Assembly (NCBI GenBank): GCA_035638255.1
Contig: DASRAJ010000051.1
Span: 1 to 64,000 of the forward strand
From: DASRAJ01 sp035638255
GTDB taxonomy: Bacteria; Bacteroidota; Bacteroidia; Chitinophagales; UBA10324
Length of the DNA stretch: 64,000 nt
Direction of reading: 5' to 3'
Shown here: one piece after another, positions 6,438 to 16,392 of the stretch
How the letters are laid out: each line of letters starts with the position of its first letter
Numbering within the stretch: position 1 is the stretch's first letter
Program-made: the position numbers and the translations under genes
Notes under the pieces: model-generated
Told to the model about the DNA's origin: nothing
Database searches by the model: none
What the model saw: the letters and a program-made list of their open reading frames with translations, nothing else

Positions 6438-9400
6438 AAAATAAATTCCCCGATTCCAGTTGCAACAGGTAAATGCCGGAAGAAATTTCCTTCTCAATAT
6501 TGACATTGATTGTTCCGAAAGGATTTTCTGGAGAGAAACTTTTTGCGAAAATAATTTCACCGCTGGCGGAGAACAATATCATTCGCAAGCTTCTTCCGGA
6601 TACATTTGAAAAATTCACAGCAAAGGCGTCCGTAAAAATGTTAGGTGTAACGCTGGCAGTAAATGCAGTCACATTATTATTTACCAGGTAGAGGACATTC
6701 GAAAAGCTGCTCTTCCCTCCTGCCGATTCATAATCATGTTGATTCAAACGATAGTAATAGAACGATTGCTCAAGTGCATCATCCGTGAAAGAATAATCGT
6801 GGCGGGCATCACTTGTTCCGTTTCCTTTAATAAAACCAATCGCTTCCCAATCCTTTGCATTCAGTGATCTTTCTACATCGAACCCCTCATTATTGATTTC
6901 TGACTCAGTGCTCCAATTCAAAATGTTTACAGTACCCTGATTGATTCCTGTGAACGAAACCAATTCAATCGGAAGTATGGTGTTGATGGGTCCGCTGACT
7001 TCAAAATTGTCAATTGCTACACCGGGTGCGGTTACACTGCCATCTGATTTGAATCCGATTCTGAACGCTACGTTCGGATTACCCTGTAAAGCTGACGTTG
7101 AATATTGATGGTTCGTGTATGCGGCATTGGTTCCCGAAAAGAACGGCTCATTCAATGGCCAAGCGGTGATTCCGGATGCATTCGCAAAGTTATACCACGT
7201 GCCTCCGGTGGTGCCAAGCAGGTTCCATGATGTTCCTTTGTCGAGTGAATATTCCACTCTGAATCCGTCAAAGTTGGTTTCCACATTGTACTTGGAATAA
7301 AATGAAATGATGTAAGTTCCTGTTGCGGTGAAATTGTAGTTGGGAGTGTAGAGATATGTGCTGGTGTTGTCAGCATAATTTCCTGTGAGACCGGTGACCC
7401 ATGCGAAGCTGCCGCTGTATGTTCCGTTCTTTCCGGAAACTGCAGAGTTACCTCTTTGAAAAGCTGTTCCGGCAAAAGTTTCAGCACCGAAATCATTTGC
7501 ATTCACATCGAAACTTCCACCGTTGGTTGCCAGGTACGGAGTTCCTTTGTTCGGCAATACCTGGATGTAATTTGTTTTGGTAAGTGAAGCGGCGCCGCTG
7601 TTGATCGAAAGCGTAACTGTATAGATTCCGGGAGCGCTGTAAGACTTAACAGGGTTTTGTAAGGAAGAAGAAGTTGCATCACCGAAATTCCAGTTCCACG
7701 AAGTTGATTTGTAAGAATAGTCAGAGAAACTAAGTGATACGCCAACATAGGTCATGACGTGATTGACGCCGAAATCTGCATGAACACTTGTAAATATATC
7801 TGATGAAAATAATCCTCGTCCGTGAGTGGCAGCGATTACAAAATTGTCGCTGCTGCGAATCTGCAACATGCGTGTGCTCACATTGGGCAAGCCGGTGTTC
7901 GCGGGTGACCAATTGGTTGAACCGGCACTGAGAGCATCCGTAGACCATACTCCAACTTCAGTTGCCAATATTGCCTGAACATTATTCGAAGGATTGAATA
8001 ACGCCCACCAAACCGGCATGTCAGGAAGATTGCCTTCAACAGAAGTCCATGATGTACCGCCATTCGTTGTTTCCCAAACACTCGTAACTCCGTAATTGGA
8101 ATAGGTCACGAGCAAATGACTGTCATTTCCGTTTTCCGCTGCTATGCATGAAACAGAAGCATTGGATACGGGTGTGCCTATCAAGGTCACTGTTGGTGAA
8201 CCTGCGTTAGCATTATCAACCCGGATTACTTGTCCGTAGCTTGTGCCGAAGAAAACACGATTCGATGTGTTTTGTGAAACCGAAACGTGTGTAATGTAAG
8301 CGCCCCCCCCGGTTGCAGAGGAAATGCTGATTGTGGAAACTGTGCTCGACGTAGTAGCGTTTAATATTCTTGCGTAAGTATCATATCCCGCTCCGGAGTA
8401 TGGATTACCATAATTCATGTAGAGCACATTGTTGGGACTATCATAGTCAGAAGGATTTACAAAATTTCCGTTGCTGCCGTTGGAAACTATTTGACTCCAT
8501 GAGGTACCGCCATCAGAAGAGCGATAGACATTCATGAAAACATAAGAACCGAATTGATAGAGTGAATTATCCTGATCAATATGGCAGAATGCACCGTCTC
8601 CACCTATTACCTGCGTGGTGCTGTTAATTCCAAGGGAACTGTATTGCTGACTTCCATTATCCTGTGCGCCTGCCATGAATTGATTGTTATAGGCTGTGGG
8701 ATTCATTGCGCAGGCGTAATACTGAGTAACATCGTAGTTGAGTGCTTTATTGATAAAAGAAGTTCCGGCATTGGATGTACTGAAAATACCACCATCATTT
8801 CCAAAGTAAACTTTATTGGAGTTGCCGGGTTCGAACATGATGATGTGCTGATCAGCGTGAATGTAAGGTCTGCTGCATCCACCCCACCAGCTTGTGAGTT
8901 GAGTCCAGGATGTCCCTCCATTGGTTGATTTGAAAATGTCAACCCCGCCAACGAAAACGTTACTTGCATTATTGGGATCGACTGCTGCTGCCAAATCGTA
9001 CCATGCCTGAGTGCGAGTGAAGTCATTGGAAGTGGTAGAGCAACTGCCATCATTCCAGGTGGGCTTCGTCAAAGTAGACCAGGTAGAGCCGCTGTTTGTT
9101 GACTTGTAGATATTGTAAAGTCCACCATTGGATGTGGCTTCAGTGAGCACATATAATGTAGAGGCAGAACTTGGGGCACAAGCAATTTCGCAACGATAAA
9201 ATCCTGTTGTTGGAAATCCATTGCCGCCAGTGTTCAACTTAGTCCACGAGCCGGAGCTACCCGTTGTAGATTTATAAATTCCATCAGTAGTAAAAATACC
9301 CATAGCAGCATAGATGCTGTTGTCAGCCGCAATCTCTAAATCTGCACAGCGATCAGTTGCGGCGCCGTTTCCGGAATAAAGAACTTTTGTCCATGTTGAT

Positions 9401-10137
9401 CCGCCATCGGTTGATTTGAATACTCCCCCATAACCGGAAGAGGCTGACCGGGTAGCAGCATACACATCGCCCGTAGTTGGATATACCACAATTTTCTGGA
9501 TATAGTCAAAGTCACTACCCGTTGTTGAGCTGAGCTGAGTCCACGTTGCACCTCCATCGGTTGATTTGAAAATACCATCACCGCGAATAGCGTCTACATT
9601 ATACCAACCCTCACCTGTTCCCATATACATTACCTGTGTATTGGTAGGATCATAAGCAAGCGAGCTTACAGCGAGATTAGCAAGAAGCTCATTCACCGCA
9701 ATCCATGACGTTGAACTTGCAGTGATATCAGAGCATTTCCATAAGCCACCTCCGATGCCACCGGCAAAAACAGTTTTCTTTGTGCCATCATTAGGGTCAA
9801 TCATGATGGCCTGTGTTCTTCCTCCTACATTGTTTGGTCCGCGTTCTTTCCAGATAATTCCGGAAATAGCGCCGCGGGTGCCGGAGTTTTTTTCCTCTTC
9901 AGCATACTGCACAGCGTGCATCAATCTTTCACGGGGTACATAACCCAATAAAGGATCTTTGGTCAATTGAACCTCCTGCCGTGCAGCTAAATCCATCTGA
10001 TCTTCATCCAACAAATCGTAATGAGGAGATTGTATTTTTCTTTCTGAGTAGGAAACAAGCAAGCCCTGTGATTGGGGGCTGAAAAACATCAAAGCCGAAA
10101 GAGAAAATGTGTAGAGCGCCTTCTTCATGGAAGACAT
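6412..10137 (-). CDS. Large T9SS cargo: Asp-box beta-propellers, PKD domain, sorting domain
   Basis: This is a 1241-residue secreted protein. The leader is MKKALYTFSLSALMFFS, probably from the Met at codon 4. Residues about 90-780 hold sortilin/VPS10-like beta-propeller repeats with many Asp-box turns (STDGGATWTQ, STDGGSTWTK, SSDGGTSWSQ, TTNGGTSWTS) and the segment IWKERGPNNVGGRTQ that opens such proteins. A PKD domain follows (SWNWNFGDATSSSLQNP, then SAPGIYTVTL). Next comes a concanavalin/MAM-like beta domain, the ILPIELVSFTG bridge, and a type A sorting domain ending in GIYLLQLESGNLFSTLKLVKQ. It is a surface or extracellular protein of unknown target; propellers of this type bind glycans or proteins. 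It is monocistronic and overlaps the uvrC 3' end by 26 bp. Confidence 0.9.
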   Translation of the reverse strand: MSSMKKALYTFSLSALMFFSPQSQGLLVSYSERKIQSPHYDLLDEDQMDLAARQEVQLTKDPLLGYVPRERLMHAVQYAEEEKNSGTRGAISGIIWKERGPNNVGGRTQAIMIDPNDGTKKTVFAGGIGGGLWKCSDITASSTSWIAVNELLANLAVSSLAYDPTNTQVMYMGTGEGWYNVDAIRGDGIFKSTDGGATWTQLSSTTGSDFDYIQKIVVYPTTGDVYAATRSASSGYGGVFKSTDGGSTWTKVLYSGNGAATDRCADLEIAADNSIYAAMGIFTTDGIYKSTTGSSGSWTKLNTGGNGFPTTGFYRCEIACAPSSASTLYVLTEATSNGGLYNIYKSTNSGSTWSTLTKPTWNDGSCSTTSNDFTRTQAWYDLAAAVDPNNASNVFVGGVDIFKSTNGGTSWTQLTSWWGGCSRPYIHADQHIIMFEPGNSNKVYFGNDGGIFSTSNAGTSFINKALNYDVTQYYACAMNPTAYNNQFMAGAQDNGSQQYSSLGINSTTQVIGGDGAFCHIDQDNSLYQFGSYVFMNVYRSSDGGTSWSQIVSNGSNGNFVNPSDYDSPNNVLYMNYGNPYSGAGYDTYARILNATTSSTVSTISISSATGGGAYITHVSVSQNTSNRVFFGTSYGQVIRVDNANAGSPTVTLIGTPVSNASVSCIAAENGNDSHLLVTYSNYGVTSVWETTNGGTSWTSVEGNLPDMPVWWALFNPSNNVQAILATEVGVWSTDALSAGSTNWSPANTGLPNVSTRMLQIRSSDNFVIAATHGRGLFSSDIFTSVHADFGVNHVMTYVGVSLSFSDYSYKSTSWNWNFGDATSSSLQNPVKSYSAPGIYTVTLSINSGAASLTKTNYIQVLPNKGTPYLATNGGSFDVNANDFGAETFAGTAFQRGNSAVSGKNGTYSGSFAWVTGLTGNYADNTSTYLYTPNYNFTATGTYIISFYSKYNVETNFDGFRVEYSLDKGTSWNLLGTTGGTWYNFANASGITAWPLNEPFFSGTNAAYTNHQYSTSALQGNPNVAFRIGFKSDGSVTAPGVAIDNFEVSGPINTILPIELVSFTGINQGTVNILNWSTESEINNEGFDVERSLNAKDWEAIGFIKGNGTSDARHDYSFTDDALEQSFYYYRLNQHDYESAGGKSSFSNVLYLVNNNVTAFTASVTPNIFTDAFAVNFSNVSGRSLRMILFSASGEIIFAKSFSPENPFGTINVNIEKEISSGIYLLQLESGNLFSTLKLVKQ

Positions 10138-10155
10138 TTGAGAAAAAATGGTGCT

Positions 10156-10188
10156 CTAAATTACTTTTATTTTATAAACTATTACAAA
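10156..10188 (-). promoter_or_regulatory. Candidate promoter of the 1241-residue cargo gene
   Basis: Read on the minus strand, TTTG (10188-10185) is followed after 21 nt by TAATTTAG (10163-10156), one mismatch from the Bacteroidota TTTG-N19-21-TAnnTTTG promoter. The -7 element lies 18 nt before the annotated ATG, and an A/T-rich tract separates the two boxes. Confidence 0.4.
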
Positions 10189-10258
10189 AATTTTTGATCG
10201 AAGTGTGAGAGTGAAACACTAAAGCTGTGAAGTGAGGAAATGAAAAACAGATATCATT

Positions 10259-10297
10259 AAAAAGCGAAAGCCCGCAGAAGAATCATAGCAGGCTTTC
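10259..10297 (-). terminator. Intrinsic terminator of the gldKLMN operon
   Basis: Just past the gldN stop, the minus strand reads GAAAGCCTGC, a 12-nt loop, GCGGGCTTTC, then GC and five T. This gives a 10-bp stem with one G-T pair (10288-10297 with 10266-10275) and a short T run. A T-rich stretch on the other side of the stem (after 10297) means it may also stop transcripts on the plus strand. Confidence 0.7.
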
Positions 10298-10316
10298 AAA
10301 TTTTTTTTTAAAAATT

Positions 10317-11144
10317 TTAAAACGACCACAGGTCGTGCTCATAATTAAAGATGTCATTCTTTATCCGATCGCTTTCCCGCAATGCATCCAGGCCGGTAGC
10401 GTATTCTGTTATTCGCCGGTCGAAGAGGTTTGATTCTTTATAGATGGTGCTGGAAAACATTCGCATCTCAAAAAGGTCTTCAAATGTCCAACGCTGAGCA
10501 TCGTTTTGGGGATTAAATACTTCGGCTTTTGCAAGTATGTTTCGGGCATTAGGGTAATAGACCCAGAATAGAGAGTATTCCTGCTTTGCTTCCTCATCAT
10601 AATACATGGGCGCGATTCCAATAATGCGCACCTGCATTTGCGAAGTTTTCTTGTTAAAGAACCAATCTTCCTTAATGCGCCAGTGTAATACTTTATTTGG
10701 ATCAAAAGGATGTTCGACAACAGTATCGTGAGTAACGTTGCCTTCTAAATCCTGCACAGGAATAGTATCAAAACCAGCTCCCTTGCTTTGAACCTGGGGC
10801 ACTGTCATGGGAGTTTTGAAAGTTTCATCGTCATAAACCTGCATTTCGCCGCTCAACGCCGCCGACCGCAATGTGGTAATAAGAGGGCTCAGATTTGTCC
10901 AATCTATTCCTTCATAGCGGAAAGGAAGATTCATCTTCTCTTTCATGTCAATCACGCGCCAGATGCGCTTGTGCCAATACACATCATTTTCACTCACGAA
11001 ATCGTAAGGAATTGCCGCGTTATCTTTTACTCTTTGCTCATCATAGAAATTATCGCGCGGCAGCGTCTCTGTCGTTTGTGCACTTGAATACGCTGCCGAT
11101 AAAATCAGCAGCACTGCCAGTAATTGAAATAAGTTCCTTTTCAT
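10317..11144 (-). CDS. gldN: Type IX secretion ring protein GldN (PorN)
   Basis: This 275-residue periplasmic protein has a signal peptide (MKRNLFQLLAVLLILSAAYS, mature near AQTTETLPRDNFYDE). It carries the family sequence NDVYWHKRIWRVIDMKEKMN and the conserved late segment WVYYPNARNILAKAEVFNPQ, followed by the TFEDLFEMRMFSSTIYKESN motif. With GldK it forms the large periplasmic ring under the outer membrane that links the GldLM motor to the translocon. It is the last gene of porP-gldKLMN, 24 nt after gldM, with a terminator just downstream. The length fits the family. Confidence 0.95.
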   Translation of the reverse strand: MKRNLFQLLAVLLILSAAYSSAQTTETLPRDNFYDEQRVKDNAAIPYDFVSENDVYWHKRIWRVIDMKEKMNLPFRYEGIDWTNLSPLITTLRSAALSGEMQVYDDETFKTPMTVPQVQSKGAGFDTIPVQDLEGNVTHDTVVEHPFDPNKVLHWRIKEDWFFNKKTSQMQVRIIGIAPMYYDEEAKQEYSLFWVYYPNARNILAKAEVFNPQNDAQRWTFEDLFEMRMFSSTIYKESNLFDRRITEYATGLDALRESDRIKNDIFNYEHDLWSF

Positions 11145-11168
11145 ATTCAGCAGTTGCTTTTGAAAAAG

Positions 11169-12878
11169 TTATTTAATTTGTAGCGGAATCGAGTTCAAAC
11201 TTCTTGTGGTCTTGTCAGGCCCGATGGCTTTAATTTTTCTGAAAATAATTTGATCACCGGGTTTTGCACCGGCAATAAATTCTGCAACCTTTCCAGTCCA
11301 TCGTGCTCCCGAGTTTTGTTCAATTTTTACGTCCTGTCTTCTCGGAGTATAAACGCACTCGAAAGAAGTAACGCTGAATTTTACCCCACCAAAATAAAAA
11401 TCGGTGAGCACAGCACCTATGCCCGGAGACACTTTAAGAGTTGTAACAGGAATATCACCTTCTGTAATGCCGTTGATCTTCGCAACAGGATTGGGGATGC
11501 GCCGTATTACATAGCTCTGGGTTCCAATTTGACGTGCGCCAGTTTCTGTTTGAATAGAGACATTGATACTCACTTTTTTTCCAATTGATTCGGTTGGAAT
11601 AACTGCAGAATATTTACCCGCTCCGGTTTTTGTAAATTGACCCTGAGATATTGCTGCATTCACTTTGTCTGCTGGAAATCCCGGAACCGAAACGGAGAAT
11701 GGATTGGGTATACCGGCATAAATAATATTAAGACTGTCCGAAGCAATTACTGCCGCACCTTTTGCTACCTGATACTTCGCCTCGAATGGGTAGTAACGTG
11801 GTTTACCATCTGGCCCAAGAATCATGGCTGCTCCTGAATATGGTCTGTCTCCTTCACCTCCTGCAACAACTTCATAATGTCCCATACCGTTTTCAACCGG
11901 CATTTCTGTTCCTCCGCCCCTTACAGGATTTTCGGTAAGCTCAAGAAAATTACCACCAGCATCTTTCTTTGCAATGTTATTATCCAATTCTCCAATATAT
12001 ACCATGGGTTTCACTGTTGAACTGTATGCCGCCACGAAAATATCTGCTTTATATGGTTGCCCTGCCATTACATAACTGCTGGCTGCTATCACTTTTGCCT
12101 GAATGCGATCCACCACTACGGTCTTAGCATTTACCTGCCTTAACAAATATTCTACAATCAATCCTTCTGAGTTGCGAATATCATTCTGAAATTTATTCAG
12201 AAGTGTGATAGCTGCAATAGTAGGAACCATTTCGAAATTGGTTTCCGACCAATTCTTTAAAACCCCGTCCATTTTTTCAGTCGGATCAACTGCTTTCAAC
12301 GAAACTTCTGCTTCGAGATTTTTCTTTTCATTGGGATCATCAACCAAGCTGAGAAGATTATTGCGGAGGGTATTAATTTTTGCTTTCAATCTATCCCCAT
12401 TGCCGTTATTGATCATAACGTTAGTGGAAACCTCGAGGTTGCGATCATCAAACAATTCTCCTTTCTTCATCAGTTCAGAGACCGGCATTGATTTGTAAGG
12501 GTCCTTTGAAAGATCTTCTTTGTCCAAATGTTTATGCGTGACATTGTCAACAATACCTTTGGAGCCACTAATGATTTGTCGCTTTAGGTCTTCAATACTG
12601 TCATAAAGCTTATCAGACAATTGTTTTGCCTGCTGCGCCTTATTGAAGAATGGAGTTGTACGCTCCTTATCATTTTTCAATTGCTCATTGAAAGCAGCAA
12701 ATGTTTGGTTATTCTTTTGCGTTTCAGCAGATGATGAAACATCCAAACCCGAATTCACTACGTGAAAAGCATGAAGGATTTCTGCAGATACATTTAATGC
12801 GAGCAGTGCAGTCAACACTAAATACATGAGGTTGATCATGAGCTGTCGCGGTTCTTTGGGGAATCCACCTGAGGCCAT
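11169..12878 (-). CDS. gldM: Type IX secretion motor protein GldM (PorM)
   Basis: This 569-residue inner-membrane protein has one N-terminal helix (MINLMYLVLTALLALNVSAE) and a long periplasmic region of four domains. The first is a helical bundle with an AEILHAFHVV start. Three beta-rich domains follow, ending with the region around KINGITEGDIPVTTLKVSPG. GldM dimers are driven by GldL and carry torque or conformational change across the periplasm to the GldKN ring. The order and the tight spacing (52 nt from gldL, 24 nt to gldN) match the standard operon. The start MASGGFPKEPRQLMINLMYL is the usual family N-terminus. Confidence 0.95.
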   Translation of the reverse strand: MASGGFPKEPRQLMINLMYLVLTALLALNVSAEILHAFHVVNSGLDVSSSAETQKNNQTFAAFNEQLKNDKERTTPFFNKAQQAKQLSDKLYDSIEDLKRQIISGSKGIVDNVTHKHLDKEDLSKDPYKSMPVSELMKKGELFDDRNLEVSTNVMINNGNGDRLKAKINTLRNNLLSLVDDPNEKKNLEAEVSLKAVDPTEKMDGVLKNWSETNFEMVPTIAAITLLNKFQNDIRNSEGLIVEYLLRQVNAKTVVVDRIQAKVIAASSYVMAGQPYKADIFVAAYSSTVKPMVYIGELDNNIAKKDAGGNFLELTENPVRGGGTEMPVENGMGHYEVVAGGEGDRPYSGAAMILGPDGKPRYYPFEAKYQVAKGAAVIASDSLNIIYAGIPNPFSVSVPGFPADKVNAAISQGQFTKTGAGKYSAVIPTESIGKKVSINVSIQTETGARQIGTQSYVIRRIPNPVAKINGITEGDIPVTTLKVSPGIGAVLTDFYFGGVKFSVTSFECVYTPRRQDVKIEQNSGARWTGKVAEFIAGAKPGDQIIFRKIKAIGPDKTTRSLNSIPLQIK

Positions 12879-12930
12879 TCTGTGATTTGCTTTTTTTCTT
12901 TTTGTTAAACAATAAAATTTTCTCTACCGA

Positions 12931-13749
12931 TTATGATTGTCTTCCAGGCATGGTCATGGCCGAAAGCATGTTGCCGTAAATGTTATTGAGTGAAGAAAGA
13001 TTCTTCGCCAGGTCAGCAATCTCAGTTTTATAGCGCTTGGTATCTTCGATGGATTCGCTAAGGTTATCCATTGCCTGTGATAATGAACCATAGAATTTGT
13101 TCATCGTCTTCAGGTGACTGTTTGTATCCTGCAACTCCAGTTCATAAATGGCATTGAGTTGTGCAAGATTCTTTGAAACTAACTGAACCTGCTCGTGATA
13201 ATTTTTGGTGTCACCGGCAGCATTTGACAGCAGATTGGCCGCTTCGGTTGCATTGGTGTAAGCCACCTTCATTTCAGCAAGTGACGCAGCAGCTTGCCGT
13301 GCCTTATCAGAGTAATCGTTGGTTGCACTTTGGGCATCGGAGAGATCCCGCAATTGGGCAATACTATCACCGAGTCGTTTAAGATTATCACCAAGACGTT
13401 TTATCAATTCCGGTTCTACATGCTCTTCCAATGATTGATCTAATTGTTGAGTGAGTGAGCCATGAGAATGAGTTTCTTTAATCATCTTCAATTCTTCTTC
13501 ATCAGGAGCAATATTCAATTCAGGATAAATTCTCTCCCAGTAATAATCTTTTGAAGGAGGGAGAATACCAAGTAAAGCAAAGATGAAGGCCTCTATGGAC
13601 ATACCAACGATAAGCATAGAGCCAGCACCATTCCAATGTTGCAACTTGAAAAGAGCACCAAGCAACACGATAGAGGCGCCCACGCCAATGATGAGGTTTT
13701 TAATACGTTTGCCACGTTCGGATTCGAAGAATTCAGTGATTTTTTTCAT
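12931..13749 (-). CDS. gldL: Type IX secretion motor protein GldL (PorL)
   Basis: This 272-residue inner-membrane protein has two helices, about residues 17-36 (LIIGVGASIVLLGALFKLQ) and 44-64 (SMLIVGMSIEAFIFALLGI), and a long cytoplasmic coiled-coil-like tail. Lys35 at the end of helix 1 and Glu53 inside helix 2 fall where the motor family keeps charged residues for proton transfer. With GldM it forms the GldL5-GldM2 proton-driven motor. The tail contains repeated heptad-like segments (DLSDAQSATNDYSDKARQAA and similar). Its length and its place between gldK and gldM are typical. Confidence 0.95.
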   Translation of the reverse strand: MKKITEFFESERGKRIKNLIIGVGASIVLLGALFKLQHWNGAGSMLIVGMSIEAFIFALLGILPPSKDYYWERIYPELNIAPDEEELKMIKETHSHGSLTQQLDQSLEEHVEPELIKRLGDNLKRLGDSIAQLRDLSDAQSATNDYSDKARQAAASLAEMKVAYTNATEAANLLSNAAGDTKNYHEQVQLVSKNLAQLNAIYELELQDTNSHLKTMNKFYGSLSQAMDNLSESIEDTKRYKTEIADLAKNLSSLNNIYGNMLSAMTMPGRQS

Positions 13750-13809
13750 AGAGTGAAATGATGTTTATGAAGAGATTTGCAAAGTGAAACTAAGAAATTA
13801 AATTGCTCA

Positions 13810-15096
13810 TTAACGATCATCGATAGATCTTCCAAGGAATGTAATAATATCACGGAAGCCGATGTAACTGCGTGCTGAATCCTGATATTCATATTGGCGG
13901 GTTCCAGTTTGGCAGAAGTATGCCACATCTTTCCAGGAGCCTCCACGAATTACTTTTCGCTTTACCGTAATAGGATCGTTCGCCTGTGCATCATATCGAA
14001 TGTCAGGATTCAAATCGTGTTCAAAACTGTAGCCATTTTCATAGAAAGCCGATGATGTCCATTCTGAGGCATTTCCTGCCATGCAGTAAATACCATAATC
14101 ATTTGGGAAATAAGCATCGGCTTTTACAGTGTACATTCCTCCGTCATCCGGATAATCTCCTCTGCCAGGTTTGAAGTTGGCAAGAATGCAACCCTTTTTG
14201 TTTCTCATATAAGGACCGCCCCACGGATACGGTGAAATTTCCCTTCCTCCTCTCGCTGCGTATTCCCATTCAGCTTCGGTTGGAAGCCGGAATTCATCTT
14301 CACTAACCAATCCGTATTCAACTCTCCAATCATTGTATAAGCGTGTTCTCCATTTGCTGAAAGCCATAGCCTGCTTCCACGTAACACCAACCACCGGATA
14401 ATTATCGAAGGCGGGATGCCAGAAATAATTTCTGCAGAACGGTTCATTATAAGAATAGAGGAAATCATGCACCCAGCATAATGTATCAGGATACACATTC
14501 ACTACTTCTTCTTTAATAACTGTTGTGCGATCAAAGTCACTTCCTTCTGCGGAGCCGTACTTATTATTTACATCACGTGATGCTTCTTTGAAATCAGTCC
14601 AGTAGTAAACGTAATTCAACTGGCGGGGATCAATTTCTTTTCTACCGAGTATTCGCTGGTCTTCGGGATAAAACATTGTTTCCAGTTGGGATTCAACGTC
14701 CGGATCAGTCCAATCAATTTGCTCATCCCAATTCACTAACTGCGAACCGTCTGCTTTTTCAGTCATGTAATCTCCACCAAGAATCGTGTGTGCAATTGAA
14801 TCACGTGTCCACTCTACAAACTGACGATATTCATTGTTAGTGATTTCAGTTTCATCAATAAAGAACCCTTGAATAGAAACTGACTTGGATCGTTGAATGA
14901 GTGAGTTGTTAATGTCCTGATCACTTTGCCCGATGTGCAATGTGCCACTCTTCACGTACACCATACCGTACGGAATTGTAACTGCCCAGCCTGGGCGACC
15001 TAATGAACCTAACAACTGTCCGTCATATCCACCGCTTTTGCAGCCTGCCAGAAAAAGCAGTGCGACGAGCACGACATAAATGGGTTGTTTCTTCAT
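13810..15096 (-). CDS. gldK: Type IX secretion lipoprotein GldK (PorK)
   Basis: This 428-residue lipoprotein has a lipobox at LFLAGC (lipidated Cys near residue 19). It has the formylglycine-generating-enzyme (SUMF1) fold: the MVYVKSGTLHIG start, the block GFFIDETEITNNEYRQF, then EFRLPTEAEWEYAARGG, CMAGNASEWTSS and RGGSWKDVAYFCQTGTR near the end. In GldK the fold is structural, and the protein builds the outer-membrane-attached ring with GldN. It is encoded 60 nt upstream of gldL. The start codon immediately precedes the leader, and the length agrees with other GldK proteins. Confidence 0.95.
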   Translation of the reverse strand: MKKQPIYVVLVALLFLAGCKSGGYDGQLLGSLGRPGWAVTIPYGMVYVKSGTLHIGQSDQDINNSLIQRSKSVSIQGFFIDETEITNNEYRQFVEWTRDSIAHTILGGDYMTEKADGSQLVNWDEQIDWTDPDVESQLETMFYPEDQRILGRKEIDPRQLNYVYYWTDFKEASRDVNNKYGSAEGSDFDRTTVIKEEVVNVYPDTLCWVHDFLYSYNEPFCRNYFWHPAFDNYPVVGVTWKQAMAFSKWRTRLYNDWRVEYGLVSEDEFRLPTEAEWEYAARGGREISPYPWGGPYMRNKKGCILANFKPGRGDYPDDGGMYTVKADAYFPNDYGIYCMAGNASEWTSSAFYENGYSFEHDLNPDIRYDAQANDPITVKRKVIRGGSWKDVAYFCQTGTRQYEYQDSARSYIGFRDIITFLGRSIDDR

Positions 15097-15253
15097 GTCA
15101 ATGAGGTGTTGATTAAAACAAAGTCTGTAAAAGTAGCTAAATTCTTCTTTGCTCCAAATCCTTTTGTTCTGAGCAGTAATAGTGTCTGCTAAAATCGAAT
15201 GTCATCCCTTACTACCTTTTAACGCCGTAAATGTTGCAAAATTTCATTTCTTA

Positions 15254-16240
15254 TTAAAACCTTGGGTTATAAATTGCTTTTCCGGGCTTCGCCGGCTTTA
15301 GCAAATTCATTCTGTAATTCACTACCACCTCATGCGATCCGTTTGAGGCAGCACTCAGGGAGGAAATAGTGTAATCGTAAGAATACCCAATTCGCAAATT
15401 TTCTCCAATGTTAATTCCGGTCATTGCGATAATGGCATCCTGGGTATTGTCATTATATCCCCTCATTCCTCCACCGATCCAGAAAAAATTATTAAAACTA
15501 AAAATAGCATCCGCCTCTCCCTGCAAATTATCTCCGTTTGATTTTAAATAAACAGATGGTCGCAATGCGAATGTCTTTCCCAGTTTCGCTAAGTAGCTCG
15601 CCTGAAAATAATATTGCCTTGCTAAATTCATTGAAAGATTTCCTCCACCGCCGTCGAGTTTAACTTCCATCGGAATTAAGTGTGTTGATGATAAACCAAG
15701 ATTTACTTTATTACTGCTGAAAAAAAGTCCTGCTGCAAAATCAGGGGCCAATCCATTCACACTAACGACAGGAAGTAGTGGATCATTGTGTTCAATCAAA
15801 TTATTTTCATAATTGCCGTCAGGAGCACGCAACTTCGAGCCATCTAAATTCAACTGTAAAACGCCTCCATTCAGACCCACAGAAAATTTTCCGATACGGG
15901 ACTTATAAATGTACGAGTAAGAGAATGAAACTGAAGTAGCTCTCATCGCTCCTTCTTCTTCATTGAGTATTTGAAGTCCGGCTCCACCATGCAACAAAGA
16001 AACAGGTGAATGTACTGAGATATTTTGTATGAAGGGTTGTCCGGTGATGCCTACCCATTGGGTGCGAAGGTGCGCTGTTACGCTTAGCGCATTATCCATT
16101 CCTGCATAAGCAGGATTGTAAACGAACTGATTAAGGACATACTGACTGAACTGAGGATCTTGTTGCGCACGGGATTCAGTACAACAAAAAAATTTTATTG
16201 CAAAAAATAATATCGTAAAAACTAATCGCGATCTCATCAT
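15254..16240 (-). CDS. porP: Type IX secretion outer-membrane protein, PorP/SprF family
   Basis: This is about 328 residues from the ATG at 16240. A TTG at 16258 would add six residues before the leader MRSRLVFTILFFAIKFF and is less likely. The mature protein begins QQDPQFSQYVLNQFVYNPAYAG, the signature of PorP/SprF proteins, and continues as an outer-membrane beta-barrel, with FSYSYIYKSRIGKFSVGLNGG and IGYSYDYTISSLSAASNGSH near the end. PorP/SprF proteins associate with the SprA translocon and with cargo attachment. It is the first gene of the porP-gldKLMN block; the 157-nt gap to gldK may hold an internal promoter. A second family member lies at 32125-33147. Confidence 0.92.
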   Translation of the reverse strand: MMRSRLVFTILFFAIKFFCCTESRAQQDPQFSQYVLNQFVYNPAYAGMDNALSVTAHLRTQWVGITGQPFIQNISVHSPVSLLHGGAGLQILNEEEGAMRATSVSFSYSYIYKSRIGKFSVGLNGGVLQLNLDGSKLRAPDGNYENNLIEHNDPLLPVVSVNGLAPDFAAGLFFSSNKVNLGLSSTHLIPMEVKLDGGGGNLSMNLARQYYFQASYLAKLGKTFALRPSVYLKSNGDNLQGEADAIFSFNNFFWIGGGMRGYNDNTQDAIIAMTGINIGENLRIGYSYDYTISSLSAASNGSHEVVVNYRMNLLKPAKPGKAIYNPRF

Positions 16241-16282
16241 ACTATAATACTCTGCCAATTAAAAGCATTTTAAGCGAACCAT

Positions 16283-16290
16283 CAAAATTA
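16283..16290 (-). promoter_or_regulatory. Candidate -7 element of porP-gldKLMN
   Basis: On the minus strand this reads TAATTTTG, an exact TAnnTTTG match, 42 nt before the porP ATG. A TTTG lies 15 nt upstream, shorter than the usual 19-21 nt, so the -33 partner is uncertain. It falls in the only sizeable gap (134 nt) between hemD and porP. Confidence 0.35.
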
Positions 16291-16392
16291 GATTTTGCTT
16301 TTTGACAAAGGGGGGGACAAAGGAAAGATGAATTCCAAAAGAAAAAAACTTTCTCTCAGCGTTTTTCAAAATAAAAATTTGGAAAGTAAAAT